A stretch of DNA of 8,519 nt, taken from Paracoccaceae bacterium. GTDB lineage: Bacteria; Pseudomonadota; Alphaproteobacteria; Rhodobacterales; Rhodobacteraceae. The DNA lies in the NCBI GenBank assembly GCA_013214715.1, contig JABSSB010000184.1, forward strand, positions 1 through 8,519. The letters are read 5' to 3'. The notes beneath the pieces were generated by a model, which was not told the DNA's origin, did not search any database, and saw only the letters and a program-made list of their open reading frames with translations. Position 1 is the stretch's first letter; the number at the start of each line of letters is the position of its first letter. Both the position numbers and the translations under genes were made by a program. Of this stretch, positions 1 through 6,233 are shown one piece after another.

Positions 1-108
1 GAAGTGCGCTCGTTGAGCAATCCAAACCAACCCAGTAACGCAAGAAGTTATTCCAGCAAACATCAGGGTTACACCCACCAAATTCCAAACCTTAGACAAG
101 ATGTTCAT
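1..108 (-). CDS. Small hydrophobic membrane (or lipo-) protein, N-terminal 36 residues, cut by window edge
   Basis: An open frame begins with ATG at 108-106 and runs without a stop to base 1, so only the first 36 residues are visible. A good ribosome binding site (GGAGAAG, complement of 111-117) lies 5 bases before the ATG, which supports this start. Residues 1-6 (MNILSK) carry one positive charge. Residues 7 to about 31 are almost wholly hydrophobic and look like one transmembrane helix or an uncleaved signal anchor. The tail WIAQRAH then turns charged. A lipobox-like ITSC (residues 20-23) also allows a lipoprotein signal, but the hydrophobic stretch continues past the Cys, which favours a membrane helix. 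About half of its third codon positions are G or C, clearly lower than in the neighbouring core genes, which may indicate a recently acquired or fast-evolving gene. I do not recognise the family and cannot assign a function. Confidence 0.55.
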   Translation of the reverse strand, partial: MNILSKVWNLVGVTLMFAGITSCVTGLVWIAQRAHF

Positions 109-354
109 TGCTTCTCCATGCCCGAGAACTGATAGTAGCTGTGTTGCAGAATTTTGGAAAGTTGGGCTCAGACCGGTCATTTGCTGCAACAACCTCAAAC
201 GTCAGCTAATCATCGTTCGCGATATCGGCGTGGTTTGATGAGCTTGCGGCATAAACACTGGCGATATTGGCCGAAACCGTAGTGGCAGCGCACTCACGGA
301 GCACCCTTCAGGGAAAATTTTCCCTAAAATCAGTCCGTATCGCCTCGACGCTTT
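109..354. other. Intergenic stretch between the small membrane-protein gene and the gltA terminator
   Basis: No convincing coding frame is seen on either strand. The stretch is richer in A and T than the genes to its right. It should contain the promoter of the minus-strand gene that starts at 108, but no strong -35/-10 pair stands out; a TACTAT on the minus strand shortly before that gene is the best -10 candidate and is weak. The one clear structure is the 16-bp palindrome at 310-325, listed separately. Confidence 0.5.
310..325. repeat. Perfect 16-bp palindrome with AT core
   Basis: AGGGAAAATTTTCCCT reads the same on both strands with no mismatch and no spacer. With no loop and a central A4T4 tract it is a poor RNA hairpin but a typical shape for a site bound by a dimeric DNA-binding protein; A4T4 tracts also bend DNA. 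It lies about 200 bases upstream of the minus-strand gene starting at 108 and just beyond the gltA terminator. The binding protein, if any, is unknown. Confidence 0.5.
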
Positions 355-358
355 GTCA

Positions 359-397
359 CATAAAACAGAAACCTACCGCGAAAAGTCCGCGGTAGGT
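359..397 (-). terminator. Rho-independent terminator of gltA
   Basis: On the minus strand a perfect 10-bp stem is formed by ACCTACCGCG (complement of 388-397) and CGCGGTAGGT (complement of 371-380), closed by a 7-base loop GACTTTT. The transcript then continues TTCTGTTTTATG, a U-rich tail. This is the classical intrinsic terminator layout, and it lies about 58 bases after the gltA stop. On the plus strand the stem is followed by GTGTGG, so it should act in one direction only. A second, weaker 6-bp inverted repeat (CCTGAA at 419-424, TTCAGG at 433-438) sits between the gltA stop and this terminator. Confidence 0.85.
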
Positions 398-454
398 GTG
401 TGGTGTATGTCCCGAGAACCTGAATGCGTCGTTTCAGGCCAGGCGGTTGTCTTG

Positions 455-1750
455 TCAGCGATTTTCGATGTCGATGTAATCGCGCTCTGTCTCGCCAAGA
501 TACAGCTGGCGCGGACGGCCGATTTTCATTTGCGGATCGGCCAGCTGTTCTTTCCACTGCGAAATCCAGCCCACCGTGCGCGACAGCGCGAAGATCGGCG
601 TGAACATCGAGGTTGGGAAGCCCATTGCTTCAAGAATGATGCCCGAATAGAAATCGACATTTGGGAACAGTTTCTTGTCCGCAAAATACGGATCGGCCAG
701 TGCAGCAGCCTCAAGCTCTTTGGCGACTTGCAGGGTTGGGTTGTTCTCCACGCCTAGCAGATCCAGCACTTCATCAGCCGATTGCTTCATGACCTTGGCG
801 CGCGGGTCAAAGTTTTTATAGACCCGGTGACCAAAGCCCATCAGGCGGAACGGATCGTTCTTGTCCTTGGCGCGGGCAATATATTCCGGGATTTTGTCCA
901 CGGTGCCAATCTCGCGCAGCATTTCCAGACATGCCTGATTTGCGCCGCCATGAGCCGGACCCCACAGACAGGCAATGCCCGCCGCGATACAAGCAAAGGG
1001 GTTCGCGCCCGAAGACGAGGCCAGACGCACCGTCGAGGTCGAAGCATTCTGCTCGTGATCGGCATGCAAAGTGAAGATCCGGTCCATCGCGCGGCTGAGG
1101 ATCGGGTTCACTTCGTAATCTTCGGCGGGCACGGCAAAGCACATGCGCAGGAAATTCGAGGCGTAATCCAGATCATTGCGCGGATACACGAAGGGCTGGC
1201 CGATATGGTATTTATAGGCCCAGGCCGCGATGGTTGGCATCTTGGCGATCAGGCGGATCGACGCAACTTCGCGCTGCCAGGGATCCGAGATATCGGTCGA
1301 GTCGTGATAGAATGCCGACATCGCGCCGACCACGCCGACCATAATCGCCATCGGATGCGCGTCACGACGGAAGCCGCGGAAGAAGTTCACCATCTGCTCA
1401 TGCAGCATGGTGTGATTGGTCACGCGGGATTCAAAATCTTCCAGCTGCGCGGGGGAGGGCAGTTCACCGTAAAGCAGCAGGTAGCACACCTCGAGGAAAT
1501 GCGATTTCGAGGCCAGCTGATCAATTGGATAGCCACGGTGCAGCAGCTCGCCCTTGTCGCCATCAATGAAGGTGATCGTGCTGTCGCAGGACGCGGTCGA
1601 GGTAAAGCCCGGATCATAGGTGAACAGGCCAGACTGCCCATACAGCGTGCGGATGTCGATCACATCGGGACCCGCGGTTGGCGAGTGAACGGGCAGTTCC
1701 CAGCTTTGCCCATCCAGGCTCAGCGTCGCATTGCGGGTGGACTCTGTCAT
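455..1750 (-). CDS. gltA: Citrate synthase (type II, hexameric class)
   Basis: This 431-residue protein condenses oxaloacetate and acetyl-CoA to citrate, the entry step of the TCA cycle, in the cytoplasm. The catalytic triad known from E. coli GltA is recognisable: His267 in WGPAHGGANQA, His308 in the signature GFGHRVYKNFDPRA, and Asp366 in NVDFYSG. The length (E. coli 427) and the C-terminal GRPRQLYLG also fit the NADH-sensitive, hexameric bacterial form, although the allosteric state cannot be read from the sequence. The ATG at 1750 is preceded by a purine-rich AAGGAAAGGGAA Shine-Dalgarno region. The gene lies 100 bases downstream of gltX in the same direction; that gap has no strong intrinsic terminator, so read-through from gltX is possible, but I also found no clear promoter of its own. 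It ends at a strong terminator at 359-397. Confidence 0.97.
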   Translation of the reverse strand: MTESTRNATLSLDGQSWELPVHSPTAGPDVIDIRTLYGQSGLFTYDPGFTSTASCDSTITFIDGDKGELLHRGYPIDQLASKSHFLEVCYLLLYGELPSPAQLEDFESRVTNHTMLHEQMVNFFRGFRRDAHPMAIMVGVVGAMSAFYHDSTDISDPWQREVASIRLIAKMPTIAAWAYKYHIGQPFVYPRNDLDYASNFLRMCFAVPAEDYEVNPILSRAMDRIFTLHADHEQNASTSTVRLASSSGANPFACIAAGIACLWGPAHGGANQACLEMLREIGTVDKIPEYIARAKDKNDPFRLMGFGHRVYKNFDPRAKVMKQSADEVLDLLGVENNPTLQVAKELEAAALADPYFADKKLFPNVDFYSGIILEAMGFPTSMFTPIFALSRTVGWISQWKEQLADPQMKIGRPRQLYLGETERDYIDIENR

Positions 1751-1850
1751 TCTCTGTTCCCTTTCCTTGTCTTTGGCGCGTCTTGTTGACTGCTAACGCA
1801 GACACATGCGGCCTTATCGTACCGGTTTGGCATAACCCGGATCGGCCGGA

Positions 1851-3251
1851 TCAGCCCGCAGCGTCAGAGATACGGGCGAGGGTCTCAGTCTTGCCCAACA
1901 CCAGCATCATGTCGAAAACCGAAGGCGTCACTGCCCGCCCGGCCAAGGCCGCGCGCAAAGGCCCGGCCAGCTTCCCGAATTTCATCTCATGCGCCTCTGC
2001 AAAGGCGTTGAGACTGGCCTCGAGTCCGTCTCGCGACCAGCTAGCATTTTGCAATTGCGGCGTCAATTCTTTCAGTATACCATCGGATACCGAAGCGAGA
2101 GCTTTCTCAGCTTTGGCATCGCGGACCACGGGGCGCGAAACCGTGGCAAAATGTCCTTTTTCAAGGAGTTCCGGGAAGGTTTTGGCCCGATCCTTCAGAC
2201 AAAACATAGCCTTCTCAAGCATGTCACCCTGCGCCTGCGACAGCGCATGTTCACCGGCAGCGGCCAGATAGGCCTCGGTCTCTTGCCGCAGTGCAGCATC
2301 ATCTGACCAGGCGATATGCTGGCCACAGATGTTTTCCAGTTTCTTGGTATCGAACCTCGCGGGGCTTTTGCCGATTCCAGAGAGATCGAACCACTCTTTT
2401 GCCTGTGCATCGGTGAAGACCTCGTCATCGCCATGGCTCCATCCAAGACGCGCAAGATAGTTACGCATGCCCGACGCTGGGTAACCCATCGCCTGATATT
2501 CCTGCGCGCCCAAGGCGCCGTGGCGTTTCGACAGTTTCTTGCCATCGGGCCCATGGATCAGCGGTATATGCGCCCAGACGGGCACATCCCAGCCCATCGC
2601 GTCATAGATCATCATCTGACGCGCAGCATTGTTGAGGTGATCATCGCCGCGGATGACATGTGTGACGCCCATATCGTGATCATCGACCACGACGGCCAGC
2701 ATATAGACCGGCGTCCCATCGGCGCGCAGCAGCACCATATCGTCAAGCTGGTCATTGCGGATGGTCACATCACCCTGCACCTGATCGCGGATCACAGTCT
2801 CACCCCCTTGCGGGGCGCGGATGCGGATCACGAAGGGCGCATCGGGATAGGTCGATGGGTCGGCATCGCGCCAGGGCGAGCGAAACAGGGTAGAGCGCCC
2901 TTCGGCCCGCGCAGCCTCGCGAAACGCGGCGATCTCGTCCTGGGTCGAGAAACACTTGTAAGCCTTGCCCTCGGCCAGCAGGTGATGCGCCACTTCGGCG
3001 TGGCGATCCGCGCGGGCGAATTGACTGATCACATCGCCATCATGATCTAATCCCAGCCAGGCCATGCCTTGCAGGATCGCCTTGGTCGCTTCGGGGGTCG
3101 AGCGTTCGCGATCCGTATCTTCGATGCGCAGCAGGAACTTGCCGCCGCGCCCGCGGGCATACAGCCAGTTGAACAGCGCCGTTCGCGCGCCGCCGATATG
3201 CAGAAACCCAGTAGGTGAGGGGGCAAATCGGGTCACTACGGGATGGGTCAT
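1851..3251 (-). CDS. gltX: Glutamyl-tRNA synthetase (class I)
   Basis: This 466-residue enzyme charges tRNA-Glu with glutamate in the cytoplasm. The class I signatures are present: FAPSPTGFLHIGG (HIGH-type motif, residues 9-21), the GDDHLNN segment near residue 202, and KLSKR (KMSKS-type, residues 239-243), followed by the all-helical anticodon-binding half ending in GRAVTPSVFDMMLVLGKTE. The zinc-binding CxC arrangement of E. coli GluRS is absent; only one Cys (about residue 100, in KCFSTQDE) remains, so it is a zinc-free form. Many alphaproteobacteria carry two gltX paralogues, one of which may serve tRNA-Gln for later amidation; the sequence alone does not show which this is. I chose the ATG at 3251 because the family's conserved N-terminus starts right after it and AAGGA (complement of 3260-3264) lies 8 bases upstream. 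The open frame extends up to 3416, but that part is not GluRS-like. Confidence 0.96.
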   Translation of the reverse strand: MTHPVVTRFAPSPTGFLHIGGARTALFNWLYARGRGGKFLLRIEDTDRERSTPEATKAILQGMAWLGLDHDGDVISQFARADRHAEVAHHLLAEGKAYKCFSTQDEIAAFREAARAEGRSTLFRSPWRDADPSTYPDAPFVIRIRAPQGGETVIRDQVQGDVTIRNDQLDDMVLLRADGTPVYMLAVVVDDHDMGVTHVIRGDDHLNNAARQMMIYDAMGWDVPVWAHIPLIHGPDGKKLSKRHGALGAQEYQAMGYPASGMRNYLARLGWSHGDDEVFTDAQAKEWFDLSGIGKSPARFDTKKLENICGQHIAWSDDAALRQETEAYLAAAGEHALSQAQGDMLEKAMFCLKDRAKTFPELLEKGHFATVSRPVVRDAKAEKALASVSDGILKELTPQLQNASWSRDGLEASLNAFAEAHEMKFGKLAGPLRAALAGRAVTPSVFDMMLVLGKTETLARISDAAG

Positions 3252-3440
3252 GCGCGCGGTCCTTGAAATGTCGTGATCCGCCCGCCGGCGGTTGGCCCAC
3301 CCGATAGCAAGCAGGGCGGCGCGGTGCAATGCGCGCCATGTCCCAGCCACTCGGCAAAATGCCGGATTACGGTTTCCATAGCCCGTTTCGAATACACTAA
3401 TGGCAGATGCGTTCATAAGGATGCGTCGATAGATCAGATT

Positions 3441-3921
3441 TTGAAAACACAGTCCTTGTTTGCGGTGCTTTCTTTACTTTTATCGCTGTGTCTGTCCGCA
3501 GGGGATGTGGCCGCCGACGGCAACACAATTTCCATTACTGGACCTGAAAACGCGGATCGACTTTAGAGTCTGCGCAAGGCCCCTGTGGATTCGGATACAG
3601 GATCACAAGACACGGGGGGCGCTGGATCACAGCCAACCATTGCCTTTGACCGATCAGGATGGTGACATCAATGTCGGTTTTGAAGATGGCAACGTTTTTG
3701 AGGCTGTTCAGGAGGGTTTTGACAACACGATCTGTGTCGACATGACCGCAGAGGCCAATGCCGTCAGCGCGACGCAAGTGGGATCTGGAAACAGGCTGAA
3801 CGCCTTGGTTACCGGAAGTGGCAATGTCGCGCGGGTGACACAGACCTGGGATGGGCATACCGCCCAGATCGTCCAGTCCGGGGCTGGTTACATGATCGAC
3901 CTTTCGCAATGCTCACGATAG
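3441..3921 (+). pseudogene. Frame-disrupted secreted curlin-repeat (CsgA/CsgB-like) protein
   Basis: Two halves of one apparent gene lie in different frames. Reading from a TTG at 3441 gives a convincing Sec signal peptide: MKTQ, a long hydrophobic core rich in Leu, Ser and Val, then a VAA|DG cleavage site. It is followed by DGNTISITGPENADRL and a TAG at 3564-3566. The same frame stays open after this TAG until a TGA at 3663. The +1 frame, open through this region, encodes seven tandem 11-residue units of the Q-x-G-x-x-N-x5 type (3676-3909), the pattern of curli amyloid subunits, then ends at TAG 3919-3921. ITGPENADRL before the first stop already fits a unit. Joining the halves needs either one frameshift before 3564, or a nonsense change plus a frameshift, possibly at the G6 run at 3614-3619. 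The TTG has no good ribosome binding site. No csgG, csgE or csgF is seen nearby. A sequencing error or recoding cannot be excluded. Confidence 0.55.
3676..3909 (+). repeat. Seven tandem curlin-type 11-residue half-repeats
   Basis: In the frame starting at 3661 the protein divides without gaps into units of 33 bases: GFEDGNVFEAV, QEGFDNTICVD, MTAEANAVSAT, QVGSGNRLNAL, VTGSGNVARVT, QTWDGHTAQIV and QSGAGYMIDLS, followed by a further Q. Position 1 is Gln in four of the seven, position 3 is mostly Gly, and position 6 is Asn, or His or Tyr in the last two. Two units make the 22-residue strand-loop-strand repeat known for CsgA and CsgB. The conserved period shows that this frame was under protein-level selection, at least until recently. 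Confidence 0.7.
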
Positions 3922-4125
3922 CTTTCGCCTGACGAGTGGGGCAAAACGACCGGTGCGGCGGCTTAGCCAACGCAGGCTTGCCAAGAGATCGCGACCGACA
4001 ATGCGCGGCGGCAAAATAGAAGCAAGGCCGAACGAAAACCACGACAAACCTCCTGAACGGGGGGCGTTGAGCCATTTGCGATGCACCAGGAAAGCCATGT
4101 CTTGGTCACCGCGTGACGCTTCGGA
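3922..4125. other. Intergenic stretch between the curlin-like remnant and comEC
   Basis: No gene could be supported here. Minus-strand frames exist (for example 61 codons at 3913-4098) but lack a Shine-Dalgarno sequence and recognisable protein features. No terminator hairpin with a T-run follows the curlin-like gene. Confidence 0.4.
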
Positions 4126-4141
4126 TTAACCTTTTGCTAAC
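4126..4141 (+). promoter_or_regulatory. Candidate CtrA-binding box upstream of comEC
   Basis: The sequence TTAACCTTTTGCTAAC matches the alphaproteobacterial CtrA box TTAA-N7-TTAAC with exactly seven bases between the half sites and one mismatch (C for T at the start of the second half). It ends 40 bases before the comEC ATG at 4182, where an activator site for that gene could lie. In Rhodobacter capsulatus the CtrA system is known to control competence-type genes, including comEC, needed to take up gene-transfer-agent DNA. The site is inferred from pattern alone, and a single near-match can arise by chance. Confidence 0.45.
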
Positions 4142-4181
4142 CAAATTGTCCGAGCGTGTCGGGGCTGTGTCCGGAGGCCCC

Positions 4182-6233
4182 ATGCTGAACCTGCGCAGAT
4201 CCCGTTGGCGCGTCGAAATGCCGGCAATTTTGACCGCGGTGGAAGAGCAGCGCGGCCACCTATTTCCATGGATGCCGATTGCCTTGGCTCTTGGGATCGG
4301 TCTGTATTTTGCCTTACCTCGCGATCCTACTGCGACCGAGACATGGGCTTCGGCAGCAGGGGCCGGATTGTGCATCATTGCGGCGCTGTGGCTCTGGCGG
4401 TTGGCAGCTTTGGGCACGGTTGTATGCCTTGGAATAGGGTTGGCGGCGTTGGGTCTTGTGCGCGCTGAAACCCGCAGCGCTGCGTTGGCGGGGCCGGTTC
4501 TTGGCTGGCATTACTATGGCCCGGTCGAGGGCCGGGTGGTCGGGCTGGATCGGTCCGCTTCGGACCGGCCGCGGATCACCCTGGATCAGGTGCGGCTGAC
4601 ACGGTTGCACCCGGATGAGATTCCAACGCGCGTCCGGCTCTCGCTCAGCGGGCTGGCTGCCGAAGCCATACCGCCGCCCGGGGCGCATGTGATGACGACG
4701 GCGCATCTTGACCAGCCCCGTGGGGCGGCTGAACCGAGCGGGTTCGATTTTCGGCGACATCTGTGGTTTCGCGAGATCGGTGCGGTCGGCTATACGCGCG
4801 TGCCGGTTCTGATCGCGGCCCCGCCCGATGGTACACAGCCGGTTTTTCGCATTCGCATGGCGCTGAGCGATGCGCTGCGTGACCGGCTGCCAGGAGATGT
4901 GGGCGGCTTTGCGGCTGCTGTCACGACTGGTGATCGCAGCGGCGTCAGTCAGTCCGCGCTGGAGGCGCTGCGCGGCTCGAATCTTGCGCATCTGCTGGCC
5001 ATTTCCGGGCTGCATATGGGGTTGCTGGCCGGGCTGCTTTACGGCGCGTTTCGCGGGGCTTTGGCGGCTGTGCCTTGGGTTGCGCTGCGCTGGCCTTTGC
5101 GGCGGGTGGCCGCAATTGGCGCTTTGATCGGGGCCTCGTTTTACCTTGCTCTGTCGGGCGGCAATATCGCGACCGAACGCGCTTTTATCATGGTGGCCGT
5201 TGCCCTATGCGCCGTCATGGCCGAACGGCGGGCGCTGTCGATCCGGGCGGTGGCGGTGGCGGCGACCATCGTGTTGCTGCTCAGGCCCGAAGCGCTGTTG
5301 AGCCCCGGTTTTCAGATGTCCTTTGCCGCGACCACGGCACTGGTGGCGGTGTTTGCCTGGTTGCGCGATCTCGACGCACCCCGCCTGCCGCGTTGGCTTC
5401 GCGGGGTGGGGGCCTTGGTGATCTCGTCAGCGGTGGCGGGGCTGGCCACGGCGCCGATTGGCGCGGCGCAGTTCAACACGATGTCGCATTACGGCCTTCT
5501 GGCCAATCTGCTTTCGGTGCCCGTGATGGGCATGGTCATCATGCCTTGCGCACTCATCGCGACGGCCCTTGCGCCCTTGGGGCTTGAGATGTTGGCGTTG
5601 GTGCCGATGGGCTGGGGCATATCTTGGATTTTGGCTGTGGCCGACACGGTGGCCGCACTGCCCGGCGCACAGGGCATGGCGCAGACCCCGCCGGGATGGG
5701 TGCTGCCGGTGCTGAGCCTTGGTTGCCTTTGGGCGATCCTGTGGCAAGGCCGTGCGCGATGGTTGGGCGTTGTGCCGGTGGTCGCTGCACTGCTCGCTTG
5801 GCCCGAAGCCTCAAGGCCAGAGATCTTGATCGAAGATCGCGGCGGGTTGGTGGGCATCATGACGCCAGAAGGCCGGGCACTCAGCCGGGACAGAGGCGCG
5901 GGGTTCGTCGCGGGTATCTGGTTGGAAAACGATGGCGACCCCGCCAGCCAGGAAGAGGCCGCCGCGCGTTGGACTACCATGTCCCAATCCAGTCCAGCCG
6001 GACCCATCACCCATATCGCAGGCAAACGGGCTTTGGCCGCTTGGGCGGGCTGCGGGCTAGGCGAGGTGGTGGTGACCTCTGTTCCGCTGGACCGGGACGA
6101 CCCAAAGCGTGGGGCCGGGTGTCAGGTGATCACACCAAAGGATCTGGACCGCTCAGGCGCGATGGCGTGGCAGAATGGCGGCTGGGTCACCGCCGCCGAG
6201 ACTGCGGGCGCGCGCCGCTGGGCCGGTCAGTAG
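4182..6233 (+). CDS. comEC: ComEC/Rec2-family DNA-uptake channel, without a catalytic metallo-beta-lactamase domain
   Basis: This 683-residue inner-membrane protein is expected to pass single-stranded DNA into the cytoplasm during transformation. It has two hydrophobic segments near the N-terminus, then a soluble beta-rich region (about residues 100-210, starting near GPVEGRVVG) resembling the OB-like DUF4131 domain. The multi-helix Competence domain follows (about 230-535), with the hallmark HLLAISGLHM at 270-279 and PGFQMSFAATTAL near 375-387. The soluble tail (about 545-683) lacks any HxHxDH metal motif, so the nuclease-like beta-lactamase domain of longer ComEC proteins is missing or degenerate. 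I start at ATG 4182 because GGAGG at 4173-4177 lies 4 bases before it; the frame opens earlier at 4113, but that extension has no ribosome binding site and overlaps the candidate CtrA box. The gene is divergent from gltX and convergent with lexA, overlapping its end by 7 bp. Confidence 0.93.
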   Translation: MLNLRRSRWRVEMPAILTAVEEQRGHLFPWMPIALALGIGLYFALPRDPTATETWASAAGAGLCIIAALWLWRLAALGTVVCLGIGLAALGLVRAETRSAALAGPVLGWHYYGPVEGRVVGLDRSASDRPRITLDQVRLTRLHPDEIPTRVRLSLSGLAAEAIPPPGAHVMTTAHLDQPRGAAEPSGFDFRRHLWFREIGAVGYTRVPVLIAAPPDGTQPVFRIRMALSDALRDRLPGDVGGFAAAVTTGDRSGVSQSALEALRGSNLAHLLAISGLHMGLLAGLLYGAFRGALAAVPWVALRWPLRRVAAIGALIGASFYLALSGGNIATERAFIMVAVALCAVMAERRALSIRAVAVAATIVLLLRPEALLSPGFQMSFAATTALVAVFAWLRDLDAPRLPRWLRGVGALVISSAVAGLATAPIGAAQFNTMSHYGLLANLLSVPVMGMVIMPCALIATALAPLGLEMLALVPMGWGISWILAVADTVAALPGAQGMAQTPPGWVLPVLSLGCLWAILWQGRARWLGVVPVVAALLAWPEASRPEILIEDRGGLVGIMTPEGRALSRDRGAGFVAGIWLENDGDPASQEEAAARWTTMSQSSPAGPITHIAGKRALAAWAGCGLGEVVVTSVPLDRDDPKRGAGCQVITPKDLDRSGAMAWQNGGWVTAAETAGARRWAGQ

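Noticed and set aside
782..1789. 335-codon plus-strand open frame
   Set aside because: It is antisense to gltA, whose protein is certain. The predicted product is His- and Arg-rich low-complexity protein typical of a shadow frame in GC-rich DNA, with no recognisable domain.
1812..1850. Imperfect CCGG-rich hairpin just downstream of gltX as a terminator
   Set aside because: The arms pair imperfectly and no T-run follows, so an intrinsic terminator is not supported.
2316..3050. 244-codon plus-strand open frame
   Set aside because: It lies entirely antisense to gltX and has shadow-frame composition.
3282..3291. CCGCCGGCGG palindrome upstream of gltX
   Set aside because: Ten-base all-GC palindromes are expected by chance in such GC-rich DNA.
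3252..3416. N-terminal extension of gltX by 55 codons
   Set aside because: The GluRS family begins near MTHPVVTRFAPSPTG, and a proper ribosome binding site precedes the ATG at 3251. The extension is not conserved-looking and fills the space needed for the promoter.
3913..4098. 61-codon minus-strand frame between the curlin-like gene and comEC
   Set aside because: It has no Shine-Dalgarno sequence, an Arg-rich composition like that of random GC-rich frames, and competing frames of similar length.
4113..4181. Upstream start of comEC at 4113
   Set aside because: There is no ribosome binding site there, and the segment includes the candidate CtrA box; the ATG at 4182 has GGAGG before it.
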